Shown: positions 45,364-55,005, counted from the stretch's first letter. The stretch: 64,000 nt of DNA from Chryseolinea sp. H1M3-3 (GCF_029360725.1 NZ_JARKMY010000010.1:248001-312000); one strand, 5' to 3'. Program-made: numbers and translations. The notes: generated from the letters alone by a model not told the origin.

Positions 45364-45606
45364 AATGATTAAGTTAAATGCCAAAGTTTGTTCGGTCTTG
45401 ATATGATACATCAAATAATTGCGCTTTAAACATGGCGCCTCCAGTGGTGACCGTGTGTTCGCGAGACTTGAGCTCGTCATGTGTGCAGTCCTCTCCGAAG
45501 AATTGCTCCGGAGAGACTGCTAGATTAAAGCCCACATTTTAATTATTTCTTGACTGGAGTCAATCAACTTCTCGGTAAGTACCCATTCACGAAAATGTTT
45601 CTGAAT

Positions 45607-46683
45607 TCAATTACTTGCTGCACTGACCGGATCTTTAATAACGTTACTTGCAGGGATCATTGAGCTGGTGCTGTATCTCCAGAATTCGTCGATGGCTCCT
45701 ACGACCATGTATCCTACATTACCGATTGAGAAAAAATTAGCCTCATAGTCATGCTGAGGAATGGATTTTTTCAACCATTTACCTGAAGCAATAGTATATT
45801 CCCATAACACATTACACCCGGCATCGTTATCATCGCAATAGTTGTATCCTATATATAATTTATCGTTGATGTAAAATCCTCGTATAGCGTCCTGAACTGT
45901 GCCGGGAAAATCTGGCAGACTTGATGCGTATGTCCCTGAGGTTGGATCAAACGACAACCAATCTTTTCGGTAGCGTTTAATGGTTTGTCCATTCATCGTC
46001 ATTAAACTATATCCCAATCCGAAATACAGTTTATTACCGACAACGAATCCTACACCACCTATCCGCGATCCGCCTGGCATAGTTCCTTTGTTTGTCCATT
46101 GATCCAGTCCAAAATCGTACTCCCAAATCTGGTTCAAAGGTATGTTAGTATCCTTTCTGCGACCACCTATCAAATACCCTTTATTTCCGATAACAAATGA
46201 AATGTATTCTTGTGGAGGATAAGGTCCAATTGGAAGCGATGCTCTTTGTTGCTCGATTGACGTATTCATATCGTATGCACCAACGTATCCCAGTAATTCG
46301 CCACCTACAGCATCATAGTAATTGTAATAAATTTTAGATCCGTAAGAAAAAAGATATCGTTCTGAGAGATTGTGAAAATCAAAATCGCTATCGAAGCTTT
46401 CCCATCGCTTCGTACGGCTGTTTAACTTAAAAGGTAAATACTCCATATAACCTGCCAGACAGTAGGTGCTACCATCTACAATAAAAGGAAAGTTTTGGTG
46501 GTAGTAGTCAAATTCACCAAGGTCTTGATCAGGCAGACGGGTCCATACATATTCTCCCACCTCACCTATCCCACCACTGCCTCCACCATTCATAATCTCC
46601 TTTTTTACAGCCGAAAGGTTAACGGGATCGGTACATGCAAACAATAAATAGCAACTCAGAAAAAAGACGATGCTGTTTTTCAT
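45607..46683 (-). CDS. Kelch-repeat lipoprotein
   Basis: 358 residues. Lipoprotein signal MKNSIVFFLSCYLLFAC with Cys17. The mature part is a beta-propeller: Kelch-type blades are seen in YVWTRLPDQDLGEFDYYHQN, GYLIGGRRKDTNIPLNQIWEYDFGLDQWT, GGVGFVVGNKLYFGLGYS and YINDKLYIGYNY...LWEYTIASGKWLKK. The N-terminal linker is glycine-rich (NGGGSGGIGEVG). Probably an outer-membrane anchored binding protein. It lies 243 bp upstream of the S74 protein gene on the same strand. Confidence 0.8.
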   Translation of the reverse strand: MKNSIVFFLSCYLLFACTDPVNLSAVKKEIMNGGGSGGIGEVGEYVWTRLPDQDLGEFDYYHQNFPFIVDGSTYCLAGYMEYLPFKLNSRTKRWESFDSDFDFHNLSERYLFSYGSKIYYNYYDAVGGELLGYVGAYDMNTSIEQQRASLPIGPYPPQEYISFVIGNKGYLIGGRRKDTNIPLNQIWEYDFGLDQWTNKGTMPGGSRIGGVGFVVGNKLYFGLGYSLMTMNGQTIKRYRKDWLSFDPTSGTYASSLPDFPGTVQDAIRGFYINDKLYIGYNYCDDNDAGCNVLWEYTIASGKWLKKSIPQHDYEANFFSIGNVGYMVVGAIDEFWRYSTSSMIPASNVIKDPVSAASN

Positions 46684-46888
46684 ATGTATAATTTTGATTT
46701 TTTCCGGTATTCAAGAAATCGATGAACGTGCTGTAAATGTCAAGACATTTGTTATTATTGAAAATCACATGAACATGGGAGGACTTTATCACCGATTGCC
46801 TGCCGCTGATTACCGATTACCGATAACTGATTTCCTTTTTACTAATACTACTCCTTGTAATCGGTCATCGGTGCGCGGTGGAAAGCAG

Positions 46889-47524
46889 TCAAACCAGCTT
46901 TTCCTTCAGGGCTTTTGCTACGGCTTCAGTTTGGGAGTGAACGTGAAGCTTCTCATATATTTTCTTAATATGTGTTCTAACGGTATCAATGCTGATGGCA
47001 AATTCAGCGGCAATAAGTTTATAGCTGTTCCCGTTCGATAACGAACTTAGCATTTCACGTTCGCGCGGCGTTAATGAATATGGATTTGGATCACGCGCTC
47101 CTTGCTGCATAGAACTAATCACCATGCGCGCAATACTTGGAGACATCGGCGCTCCTCCAGACATCATTTCATCGATAGAATCAAACAAACGCGTTGATAT
47201 GTGTTTTTTTAGCAAATACCCCGAAGCGCCAGCACAAATGGCATCAAAAACATGATGGTCATCGTCAAATACCGTAAGCATCAAAATAGCAACATGGTCA
47301 TTAAACACACGAATCTTTTTAACCGCCTCGATTCCATTCATGCCAGGCATATCAATGTCCATCAACACAAGATCCGGTTTATCGTTTTTAATTTGTTCCT
47401 CGATGGCCAACACATTTTCGTAGGCATCCACGACTTGAACACCTTCTTTCAATCTCAACAGGCTTGTTACGCTTTCCCGTAACAGGGCGTTGTCTTCGTA
47501 TACCGAAACGCGCACATTAGTCAT
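46889..47524 (-). CDS. NarL/LuxR-family response regulator
   Basis: 211 residues. Receiver domain with the acidic pair at 10-11 (YED), phospho-acceptor Asp56 in LVLMDIDMPGMNG and a conserved Thr in LMLTVFDDD. The C-terminal LuxR-type HTH spans about 145-205 (LTPREREMLSSLSNGNSYKL, TVRTHIKKIYEKLHVHSQTE). The partner kinase ends 42 bp upstream on the same strand. Downstream at about 46795-46870 is a short GATTACCGATTACCGAT repeat. The regulated genes are unknown. Confidence 0.95.
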   Translation of the reverse strand: MTNVRVSVYEDNALLRESVTSLLRLKEGVQVVDAYENVLAIEEQIKNDKPDLVLMDIDMPGMNGIEAVKKIRVFNDHVAILMLTVFDDDHHVFDAICAGASGYLLKKHISTRLFDSIDEMMSGGAPMSPSIARMVISSMQQGARDPNPYSLTPREREMLSSLSNGNSYKLIAAEFAISIDTVRTHIKKIYEKLHVHSQTEAVAKALKEKLV

Positions 47525-47566
47525 CTTGCAACTTCTTTATAATTGTTGATTGTCACCATGCCCTGA

Positions 47567-49543
47567 TCATGTGATATCCTTTCCTTCAAGGACTATACGC
47601 GTGCCTTCACCAGGACCGCCAAAAAACTTTAGCGTGGCATGCATAGCTTCTGCCCTTTTGCGTATGTTGATTATCCCATTACCCAAGTTAGCGGACTGTG
47701 GGTCAAAACCTTTTCCATTGTCTGAAATATCCATGACCCACCCCATGTGATTTTTACTGAACAGAATTTTAAGCGCGGTAGCTTCGCTGTATTTTGCGGC
47801 GTTATTAATGATCTCTTTGAAAATAAGAAAAAGATTTTTTCGCGATTCAATATTTAATGTCATCCCGGAAAGGACTTCTGTATTTTCAAATGAATAAACA
47901 ATATCCATCGGTTCCAGAATTTCGCCGCAAAATTCTTTCATTTTTGCTGCTACCTTTTCCATCGAATCATTGCCTGGTTGTATAGACCAGACGATGTCAG
48001 CCATACTTTCCATGATGCGGCCCGAGTGATCATAGATGCGTTGAAAATGCGGGCTAAGGCCACCCTCATGTTCCTCTTTCATAGCAAGCTGGCTTATAAT
48101 ATTGATGCTGGATAATGTTGACCCAATGTCATCGTGCAAATCACGGGCAATTTGATTTCGCATGCGTTCAATTTCTATTTGTCGCTTCGTTTTATTGAGT
48201 AGTCTGAATCTATTAAGGAGTAATCCGGCAATAATAATTACTGCTACAAGTGATATAACGGTACCGGTTTGTATGATCTCCTTTCTCGCTATGGAAGCTG
48301 CTTTTATTTCCTGATCCTTACGCAACAATTCTATAGCAGCATTCTTTTTATCATTTTGATATTTCGCCTCCATTTCTTCAATGACAGCTCGGTTCTCAGC
48401 CAACCTTAGACTATCGCTTATAGCAATGTACTTTTCCCGATAAGCCAAAGCTTTCTTATATTGATGCTGTTCCTTTTCAATATCAGCAAGCACCTCGTAT
48501 GCATCCCGAAGTAAAATGGAGTGCTTAATTTCAAAAGCTAGCATGCGTGTTGAATCCATGTAGCTGGAAGCGTTTTTCCATTGCTTCAAAGAATAATAGG
48601 TATATCCTAATGCCGAATAATTATAAGCACTCAACGATTTGACTCCGATCTCCTTAGCCAGGTCAAGTGATCTCTTGTATTCGGTCATCGCTTTTTGAAA
48701 ATCTCCTAGATCATAATATAGGTTACCCATATTATTGGATACTTCGCTCATATTAAATTTGTCACCGCTCCTGTTATACAGGGTATGGGCCAGATGATAT
48801 TCCTTCAATGCCTTTTCCGGTTCCTTTTTTTGTCTGTAGATTCTTCCTGCCAGTCGATGGTTATAAGCGATGCCGCGGAAAAAAGAAACCTTCTGGGCTA
48901 TGGGATTGCTTTGCCGTATATACTCCAATGCTTTGTCATGATTGCCAAGTAAATAATGAAGATTCGCGATATTGGACAATGCTGTACTAAATCCAACCGG
49001 ATCATTCAGAAGGCTATCATAAATATCTGCCGCTTTGATATGATGCGACAGTGATTCTTTTAGGTTGTTTGCTTGCGAATAAACGTTGCCTAAATTACTA
49101 TATGCCCGGGCTTCTTGCGCATAAAGCTTTTTATCCCTCGCTAACAATATTGCTTTTTCAAGATAGAATTGTGCCGAATCTCTTAGCGACAGATTCGTAA
49201 AATTCTCAGCGAAACCCTGGTACGCGCCAACCACCTCTTCCGGGTAGTTAGCTGTCATTGCAGTTAACAATCCTCTCCGATAGAAAAACAAAGAAGAATC
49301 ATAATTACCTTCATGATGGTATAAGTCTCCTATCTCATTCAGTAGCCACGCTATTTTTGTTGCCTCTTTACCTTCACTGATGCTCCATGCCGCGATATAA
49401 AAAGCTTTAGATTCTTTTGGCAAAGAGTCACGTACAGATTTTGCATGATCGATCAATTCGTTGAAGCGCAAACTATTGACCGATTGGGCATGGAGCGATG
49501 TAAAAAATACAAATCCCGATAGGCAAGCAATAAATAATCTCAT
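47567..49543 (-). CDS. TPR-containing sensor histidine kinase (HisKA_3, NarX/DesK-type)
   Basis: 658 residues from the ATG at 49543 (MRLFIACLSGFVFFTSLHAQ signal peptide), ten residues inside the longer open frame. About six TPR units span residues about 55-380 (such as ARAYSNLGNVYSQANNLKES and SNNMGNLYYDLGDFQKAMTE), then a coiled coil, one transmembrane helix (about 424-442) and a cytoplasmic HisKA_3 domain with His470 in RDLHDDIGSTLSSI. The HATPase has the N box FKEIINNAAKYSEAT, the D box ISDNGKGFD and the G2 box GNGIINIRKRAEAM. The periplasmic TPR sensor is typical of Bacteroidota. It pairs with the response regulator 42 bp downstream. Confidence 0.94.
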   Translation of the reverse strand: MRLFIACLSGFVFFTSLHAQSVNSLRFNELIDHAKSVRDSLPKESKAFYIAAWSISEGKEATKIAWLLNEIGDLYHHEGNYDSSLFFYRRGLLTAMTANYPEEVVGAYQGFAENFTNLSLRDSAQFYLEKAILLARDKKLYAQEARAYSNLGNVYSQANNLKESLSHHIKAADIYDSLLNDPVGFSTALSNIANLHYLLGNHDKALEYIRQSNPIAQKVSFFRGIAYNHRLAGRIYRQKKEPEKALKEYHLAHTLYNRSGDKFNMSEVSNNMGNLYYDLGDFQKAMTEYKRSLDLAKEIGVKSLSAYNYSALGYTYYSLKQWKNASSYMDSTRMLAFEIKHSILLRDAYEVLADIEKEQHQYKKALAYREKYIAISDSLRLAENRAVIEEMEAKYQNDKKNAAIELLRKDQEIKAASIARKEIIQTGTVISLVAVIIIAGLLLNRFRLLNKTKRQIEIERMRNQIARDLHDDIGSTLSSINIISQLAMKEEHEGGLSPHFQRIYDHSGRIMESMADIVWSIQPGNDSMEKVAAKMKEFCGEILEPMDIVYSFENTEVLSGMTLNIESRKNLFLIFKEIINNAAKYSEATALKILFSKNHMGWVMDISDNGKGFDPQSANLGNGIINIRKRAEAMHATLKFFGGPGEGTRIVLEGKDIT

Positions 49544-49793
49544 GAATTTTGTATCAAGGGTACGGAAAATCAAGAGGGCACTTCCGATGCTTGTGATTCT
49601 AACTTACGAAAAAGGATAGTAAAGCCAAATTGGTGGTGATAAGATGGCAATATGGTAGGCGTATGTTGTGGCGGGCAGCTTGTAGGAGGTAATCGGTAAA
49701 CAGTAATGGGTAATCGGATTGTGAGAGCAAAGGTCGGATGGGTGGGATGGTGAGCCTCGATACTTAACATGAGTTGACCACCTACGCCGAATG

Positions 49794-50327
49794 CTAGCTG
49801 CTTGAAGAGGATTTGAAATCCGGTGTTGAGATTGTCACATTCACCGGCACTCCCACTTTTAATGTTTGGAATACAACGCAATACCTTTCGGTCAATTTCA
49901 GCAAGGCGTCCACACGCTCCCCAGTCTCCCTGGTATCTAACTCAAACGTTAAGCGAATATCTTTAAATCCAACGTTAACATCTTTTGAAACGCCTAGGGT
50001 ACCACGGAAGTCAAGATCACCTTCTGCGCAAACAACGCCCCCTTCAAGTTGAAAACTGATCGCTGTCGCAACTGCGGATAATGTTACGCCCGCACAGGCA
50101 ACAAGAGCTTCCAGGAGCATATCGCCGGAACAAGCTAGCGCGCCACTACCGCCGGTGGCAGGATGTAATCCTGCTTCGACCATCCTTTTCCCGGTTTCAA
50201 CATTGCATGATATTTCTTCTCCTATTTTGCCAATGGCTTTAAGGGTGACGAATGCTTTATCAGGAGCTGTCTTGTACTTTTCCTTGAGTGGCGTTTGTAT
50301 CTTTTTTAAATCGTCGGATGATATCAT
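49794..50327 (-). CDS. OsmC/Ohr-family peroxide-reducing protein
   Basis: 177 residues. The pair Cys78 (EALVACAGVTL) and Cys150 (TERYCVVFQTLKVG) is the active-site dithiol of OsmC/Ohr proteins, which reduce organic hydroperoxides. HPATGGSGALACSGDMLL precedes the first cysteine. The C-terminal poly-Ser is unusual but short. Minus strand, with the HxlR regulator 110 bp upstream on the same strand and the NAD(P)-binding oxidoreductase divergent beyond it, together suggesting a redox or electrophile stress cluster. Confidence 0.88.
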   Translation of the reverse strand: MISSDDLKKIQTPLKEKYKTAPDKAFVTLKAIGKIGEEISCNVETGKRMVEAGLHPATGGSGALACSGDMLLEALVACAGVTLSAVATAISFQLEGGVVCAEGDLDFRGTLGVSKDVNVGFKDIRLTFELDTRETGERVDALLKLTERYCVVFQTLKVGVPVNVTISTPDFKSSSSS

Positions 50328-50437
50328 GGTTCCAAACTATTTAGGTAATCTGTTAATATACTCTCAAACCGTAACTCTATTGATAGAACTTTTGAACTAA
50401 GGAAGTCTTCCTCTGGTTCAAGCATCGATTCGTTCCA

Positions 50438-50878
50438 TTAACAGATGGAAATCATCTCGACATCATTCCGTCTAAAATTTCCTTTGGTATCATGTGACGT
50501 AGTGACGGGATTTTCATCGGATCCCTCCAGAACCATCGCCATTTGTTGCTTTACAAATTCTTTATGCGTCTCGCCCCATTGGGCCATTTGTGCCAGCACC
50601 GGCAAGATACTTTCTCCAAAGGGCGTCAGATAGTATTCGACATACAAAGGATATCCCGATTGATTTGTCCTGGCAACAACCCCAAAGTCTAGCAACTCTT
50701 TTAGCTGCATATCAAGTACCCGTGGACTCGTCGAGGTGATCTGTTTGTGGATTTCACTTGGACGCTTCGCTCCACGCGCAATGGCATCAATAATACAGGG
50801 TTTCCATTTTGCGCCAAATATTTTCATTGTCACATACAAGCCGCAGTCCAGATCTTCTTTTTTCTTTCTTTTGTACAT
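50438..50878 (-). CDS. HxlR-family transcriptional regulator
   Basis: 146 residues. Winged helix with CGLYVTMKIFGAKWKPCIID, RPSEIHKQITSTSPRVLDMQLKEL and YVEYYLTPFGESILPVLAQM, the HxlR/DUF24 pattern. Cys12 in DLDCGLYVT near the N-terminus is the position used by redox- or aldehyde-sensing HxlR members such as YodB and HypR. Divergent from the oxidoreductase at 51023, with inverted-repeat half-sites in the 144-bp gap, so it probably controls that gene and perhaps itself. Confidence 0.9.
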   Translation of the reverse strand: MYKRKKKEDLDCGLYVTMKIFGAKWKPCIIDAIARGAKRPSEIHKQITSTSPRVLDMQLKELLDFGVVARTNQSGYPLYVEYYLTPFGESILPVLAQMAQWGETHKEFVKQQMAMVLEGSDENPVTTSHDTKGNFRRNDVEMISIC

Positions 50879-50921
50879 GCTTTTTATTTAAAGTTAACGA
50901 ATTCAGCCGGGACTCGTTGAC

Positions 50922-50962
50922 TTCGGTGATACCGAATAATTTCTCGGTACCTGAATAAGTTT
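50922..50962. promoter_or_regulatory. Candidate HxlR operator with repeated TCGGT/ACCGA half-sites
   Basis: TTCGGT-GAT-ACCGAA (50922-50936) is a perfect inverted repeat. It overlaps TACCGA (50930-50935) / TCGGTA (50944-50949) with an 8-base gap. Another TTCGGTTA follows at about 50960. The sites lie between the divergent HxlR regulator and oxidoreductase genes. Binding by this HxlR protein is inference. Confidence 0.5.
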
Positions 50963-51022
50963 TCGGTTATTCTTCATCGCCATATCGATGTACAACTTTG
51001 CACCTCACTAAAAGTAAAGCGT

Positions 51023-51907
51023 ATGTCGAAAAATATTTCACAGAAAAAGGTCTCGGTAATAGGGCTGGGCCAAATGGGCAAGAAGATAGCAGAAATGTTA
51101 TCCCAAAAAGATTATGAGGTAACAGTGTGGAATCGTACCGAAGAAAAAACAAGGCAGGTAAACGCGTCGAAAATTACGAAGCGTGTCGAAGATGCCGTGG
51201 CGCTAAGTACAGTCAATATCATTTGCGTACTCGATAACCTAGCGGTGATGGAAATTCTTGAGGGTGTTAGTGACAAAAAAGTATTCGCCGGCAAGACGAT
51301 CATCAATTTTACTACGGGAACTCCTGCCGAAGTTAAAAAACTGGAGGCATGGTTTAGGGATTTAGGTGCTGTGTACCTGAACGGGGCTATACAAGTAGCG
51401 CCAGACCAAATGGGATTGCCAGATACAACCATTCTTATGGGAGGAAACCGTGAAACGTATGGCTCATGTAAAGAGATGCTTGATATTCTTGGTGGCAATA
51501 TTAAATTCCTGGGCGAACATGCTTCGGCCTCTCCGGCAATGGACATGGCAACGCTTTCCTGGGTATATGGATCTTATGTTGGACTCATGTACGGCGTAGC
51601 ATTTTGTCAGATGGAAGGCATCAACCTCGAAGATTATAGCACCATCATTGGTGAGATTGCCCCCGGTTTTTTGGAGTTTTACAAATATGAAATCAATACG
51701 ATACGTGAGGGTAATTTCAATGTTACACAAAGCCCCTTGTCCATCAGCATTGGCGCTTCACAGCGAATAGCAGACACCGTTAAATCGATGGGATTAGATA
51801 CGGAATTCACAGATGTGATTGCTAGTCTGCTTCGTAAGGCGAAAGAAAAAGGATTTGAGCACGAGGAGGTATCCGCACTTATCAAAGTAATCAGGAACCA
51901 GTCATGA
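51023..51907 (+). CDS. NAD(P)-binding beta-hydroxyacid dehydrogenase/imine reductase-like protein
   Basis: 294 residues. N-terminal Rossmann fold with GLGQMG (14-19), VWNRT at the end of strand 2, and FTTGTPAEVKKLEAW, as in 3-hydroxyisobutyrate dehydrogenase/6-phosphogluconate dehydrogenase-like and imine-reductase proteins. The C-terminal helical domain (about 170-290) has ASASPAMDMATLSWVYGSYVG instead of the canonical G-x-x-x-K catalytic lysine segment, so it is closer to the imine reductase-type branch. Regulated probably by the divergent HxlR protein. Substrate unknown. Confidence 0.85.
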   Translation: MSKNISQKKVSVIGLGQMGKKIAEMLSQKDYEVTVWNRTEEKTRQVNASKITKRVEDAVALSTVNIICVLDNLAVMEILEGVSDKKVFAGKTIINFTTGTPAEVKKLEAWFRDLGAVYLNGAIQVAPDQMGLPDTTILMGGNRETYGSCKEMLDILGGNIKFLGEHASASPAMDMATLSWVYGSYVGLMYGVAFCQMEGINLEDYSTIIGEIAPGFLEFYKYEINTIREGNFNVTQSPLSISIGASQRIADTVKSMGLDTEFTDVIASLLRKAKEKGFEHEEVSALIKVIRNQS

Positions 51908-51987
51908 GATGATTTGAGATAGATGGAGAGACAAGATCGGATTAAACATTAGGCGCATACCTATAGCGTTGTTTTCAAGGTAATGGA

Positions 51988-52232
51988 TTATGCGCAAGAA
52001 AGAATTCTATTTGCTCCTATCGGTTCTGGTCGGGATAAGCGCGTTATTAGTTTTAAACATGAGCTCATTCGGCAACGGTGACATCCTTGGAGAATGCTAT
52101 TGTTGACCCTTCAAAGAGAATTTTGCTCCAATCTTATATACGCTTTTTTGTTAAGGGTCTTTTAGGGTGGATGTCATTTGTGACGATTCATTTTAGCCGT
52201 GAGCACCGCGCTATCCACGATCTCGCGGGATC
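51988..52232 (+). pseudogene. Decayed small membrane-protein gene (RDD-like tail), copy 1
   Basis: From ATG 51990 the frame reads MRKKEFYLLLSVLVGISALL, continues to GNGDILGECYC and stops. In another frame, from about 52120, it continues as LLQSYIRFFVKGLLGWMSFV and REHRAIHDLAG, similar to the C-terminal HD motif of RDD-family membrane proteins. A frameshift and stop codons mark it as a relic. A copy about 95% identical is at 54761-55005, flanking the DUF3857 gene. Remaining sequence 52233-52536 has no gene. Confidence 0.6.
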
Positions 52233-52536
52233 ATCATTCAATTTCATAATAATCAACTAAAAAGATTCAGAACAATAAAAAAATGAAGAGCGTAAGACCA
52301 ATCACTTTCCGCTGACCTGGGGTAAGATTCATTCGGCAACGACACGTTTAAGAGCAGTTCAAGAAATCCATTTCCGGGGATGAATACAATAAATGTTCAG
52401 TCTTGAAAAAACTTGCGTGATGTCGCTCTCCGCAGCATATCTGACTACAACAGTACGGCTATGGCATGGCTACAGAGCAATGGAAACTCTCGTTTCATCT
52501 TTCAAATGACCTCGCATAGGAAATCGTTTTGTTCCA

Positions 52537-54393
52537 CTATTTCTTCTTCAACACAATTTGCTCTGCTTGTTTGGCAACGATACGATTATAGAATTCTTTT
52601 AGTATAGGATACTCGTCAGGCATAAAAACTCTTTCGTTGATGTGTATGTTGCTTACAACAGTTAACCGATTACCTATTTGACTTGTTGCGTAGGTGAATT
52701 TTCCTTTGTTGTCAGGTAGCGTTAACACAAGTGTCTTCGGGATCTCATCTACCAGGTACCCATCAGGAATTGTGATGTTAGTGAGATAGACTTTTTCATT
52801 GAGTACCACAAAGTCAATCGAGAATTTTCGCTGATCAACTTTGAATGGGTTTTCCTCTTCTTTCAAAGCGATAAACGGATCAATATAAATGAAGCCACCA
52901 GCATCGTTGCCATGTTGCTTAATCAGGATCTCGTGCGTCTCAATAGCAGGTTTTTCAACATCGTCTAAATTTTGAAATTCACTTTTTAGAACACTCCATG
53001 GCCGGTTCTTTACAAAGTCTTCCATGTAAGGCGTTTTTCCTTTTCTCGCAAAATCATCGCGCATTTCATAGGCTGCATACCCTTGTCTTGTGTACGTAAG
53101 TCTGCCCTGTAGGTCCCCTTGACCATTTAGTGTGACATCCGCGGTCACCACGGTTCTCGATTTTACTTTTGTATTTACATCTATCCAAGTGTAACCCTTG
53201 TCAGAAACCACAAGGCCTACGCCATTCAGACATCGTTTCGGTAATACATTCCATGGTAAATGTTTTTCCGTGGCATCCAATAGATAGGCTGTGGTATCCG
53301 CGTAGGCAACACAGATTGTATAATTAAACTGCCGTGTCGTTGGATAATCCATACGGACAAAGCCATTCCCCCTGGTACTTAGCAACACCATTTCAACGCG
53401 GATGCCCGCCTTGTGGAGCATTGAAGCCATCGCTAAATTGATGTCTGCGGCCGTTCCCGCTTTTCTTATGAAATTATCCTTAAGGTTGTCGGCAGCATAA
53501 ATATCTTCTGTTCCATCCCAGGTGAAATGATTCTTTATATAATGTTGAATAGCAATGATTTTTTGTTTCGGATCTGTCAATTTCGCGGTGACCTCCTGTG
53601 CCTCTTTTTTTAAGAAAGGAAATCCATTGATAGTACCCCAAAAATTTTCATCATGCAACATCCTAGAGTTTATGCCATCCCAGGTGCCCAAAGAATATAA
53701 AAAGGATATCGCAGATACGTAGTCGCTTTCGTTTGGCATAAGTGGTTCGGCTTTGAATGCGGGAACATTGTTTAATGTCCATTTTCTCACGCCCTTTTTT
53801 TCTAAGAGCTGCGGAGAAAGCAGACCTGTAATAGAATGACGAAGTATAAAAGCTACAGGCACATCAACTGTATACTCACTCCGTATTACGGGGATACTAT
53901 ATTGAAATTGCCACGGCGGCAAACCATCTCCCTTTATAGCATAACTATATTCAATGACCGATCCTTCTTTGACCTGAGGCAGGGTAAATTTGATCTCATC
54001 AATATGCTTGTTGAAGCGTTTTTTAAAGATTGAGTTATCGTCGATTTCAGATTTTACAACCCTCCCATTTTCAAGATTATACGTGACACCTTTCAATTTT
54101 GAAAATGCTCCGCGTTCCACTAACAACGCCACATTGGCCCATTCATCAAATGCGTCTTTCCTAAAAATCTTAATCTTAACATTCCGTTTGTAAGTAAGGG
54201 CACGTGCGCCCACCGAGGCAAGTGTCGAAGAGCCATTATCAAAAATAATTACAGCTCCTGCAGTACTATCCGCCGAATACCGTCGCATCGAGAGTTCTTG
54301 CCATAGGACATCGTCGGGCTCTACAGCATCTCCCTGTGCCACAGTAACAAAGTAAGTTGTGAGCAGAAGAGGGATAATAAAAAGATACTTCAT
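52537..54393 (-). CDS. Exported DUF3857/transglutaminase-like domain protein without catalytic Cys
   Basis: 618 residues, signal peptide MKYLFIIPLLLTTYFVTVAQ. DUF3857 spans about 60-230 (LTYKRNVKIKIFRKDAFDEW, FTLPQVKEGSVIEYSYAIKG, WQFQYSIPVIRSEYTVDVP). The transglutaminase-like core follows (about 270-390): IIAIQHYIKNHFTWDG and KAGTAADINLAMASMLHKAGI, where the usual G-x-C is replaced by GTA, and QFNYTICV, where the usual NH is NY; LLDATEKHLPW is preserved. So it is probably a non-catalytic binding fold, as seems usual in Bacteroidota members. It lies alone between two copies of a decayed gene. Confidence 0.88.
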   Translation of the reverse strand: MKYLFIIPLLLTTYFVTVAQGDAVEPDDVLWQELSMRRYSADSTAGAVIIFDNGSSTLASVGARALTYKRNVKIKIFRKDAFDEWANVALLVERGAFSKLKGVTYNLENGRVVKSEIDDNSIFKKRFNKHIDEIKFTLPQVKEGSVIEYSYAIKGDGLPPWQFQYSIPVIRSEYTVDVPVAFILRHSITGLLSPQLLEKKGVRKWTLNNVPAFKAEPLMPNESDYVSAISFLYSLGTWDGINSRMLHDENFWGTINGFPFLKKEAQEVTAKLTDPKQKIIAIQHYIKNHFTWDGTEDIYAADNLKDNFIRKAGTAADINLAMASMLHKAGIRVEMVLLSTRGNGFVRMDYPTTRQFNYTICVAYADTTAYLLDATEKHLPWNVLPKRCLNGVGLVVSDKGYTWIDVNTKVKSRTVVTADVTLNGQGDLQGRLTYTRQGYAAYEMRDDFARKGKTPYMEDFVKNRPWSVLKSEFQNLDDVEKPAIETHEILIKQHGNDAGGFIYIDPFIALKEEENPFKVDQRKFSIDFVVLNEKVYLTNITIPDGYLVDEIPKTLVLTLPDNKGKFTYATSQIGNRLTVVSNIHINERVFMPDEYPILKEFYNRIVAKQAEQIVLKKK

Positions 54394-54760
54394 GAGCTAT
54401 AAAAATTACTAAAATTTTAAAGCTTTTATTTAGCCAACGGTTTGCAAATTTGATGAGGAATGAACAGTTGCGCACCATACATTCTTTTTTGACCGTGTTT
54501 GTAACCTTTTTTTATTTTCAAATTGGTACATCGGGCTCACGAAGTTTGACACCAACTTCAGAATATGCAATGTGCTGGTTCGTTTATTAAATAACACCCA
54601 AAAATTGCCGAAACAAAAGTGCTTTGACTTCAGTCTTCAGGAAACGCCGTTCACTGATTAAAGTTAAATCTTAATAAATTTTATAAACTAACTCAATTTA
54701 TCAAAACCAGTTGCTTACCACAGTTCGCAAAACCGTATTTACTTGGTCGAAAATAATTTG

Positions 54761-55005
54761 TTATGCGCAAGAAAGAATTCTATTTGCTCCTATCGGTTCT
54801 GGTCTGGATAAGCGCGTTATTAGTTTTAAACATGAGCTCATTCGGCAACGGTGACATCCTTGGAGAATGCTATTGTCGACTCTTCAAAGAGAATTAATTT
54901 GCTCCAATCTTATATACGCTTTTTTGTTAAGGTCTTTTAGGATGGATGTCATTTGTGACGATTCATTTTAACCTTGAGCACTGCGCTATCCACGATCTCG
55001 CGGAA
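54761..55005 (+). pseudogene. Decayed small membrane-protein gene, copy 2
   Basis: Near-identical to 51988-52232, starting MRKKEFYLLLSVLVWISALL; the frame runs to FKEN then stops because of two extra bases (AAGAGAATTAATTT). The homology begins (TTATGCGCAAG) and ends (CACGATCTCGCGG) at the same points as copy 1. No other gene is visible in 54394-55362. Confidence 0.6.
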
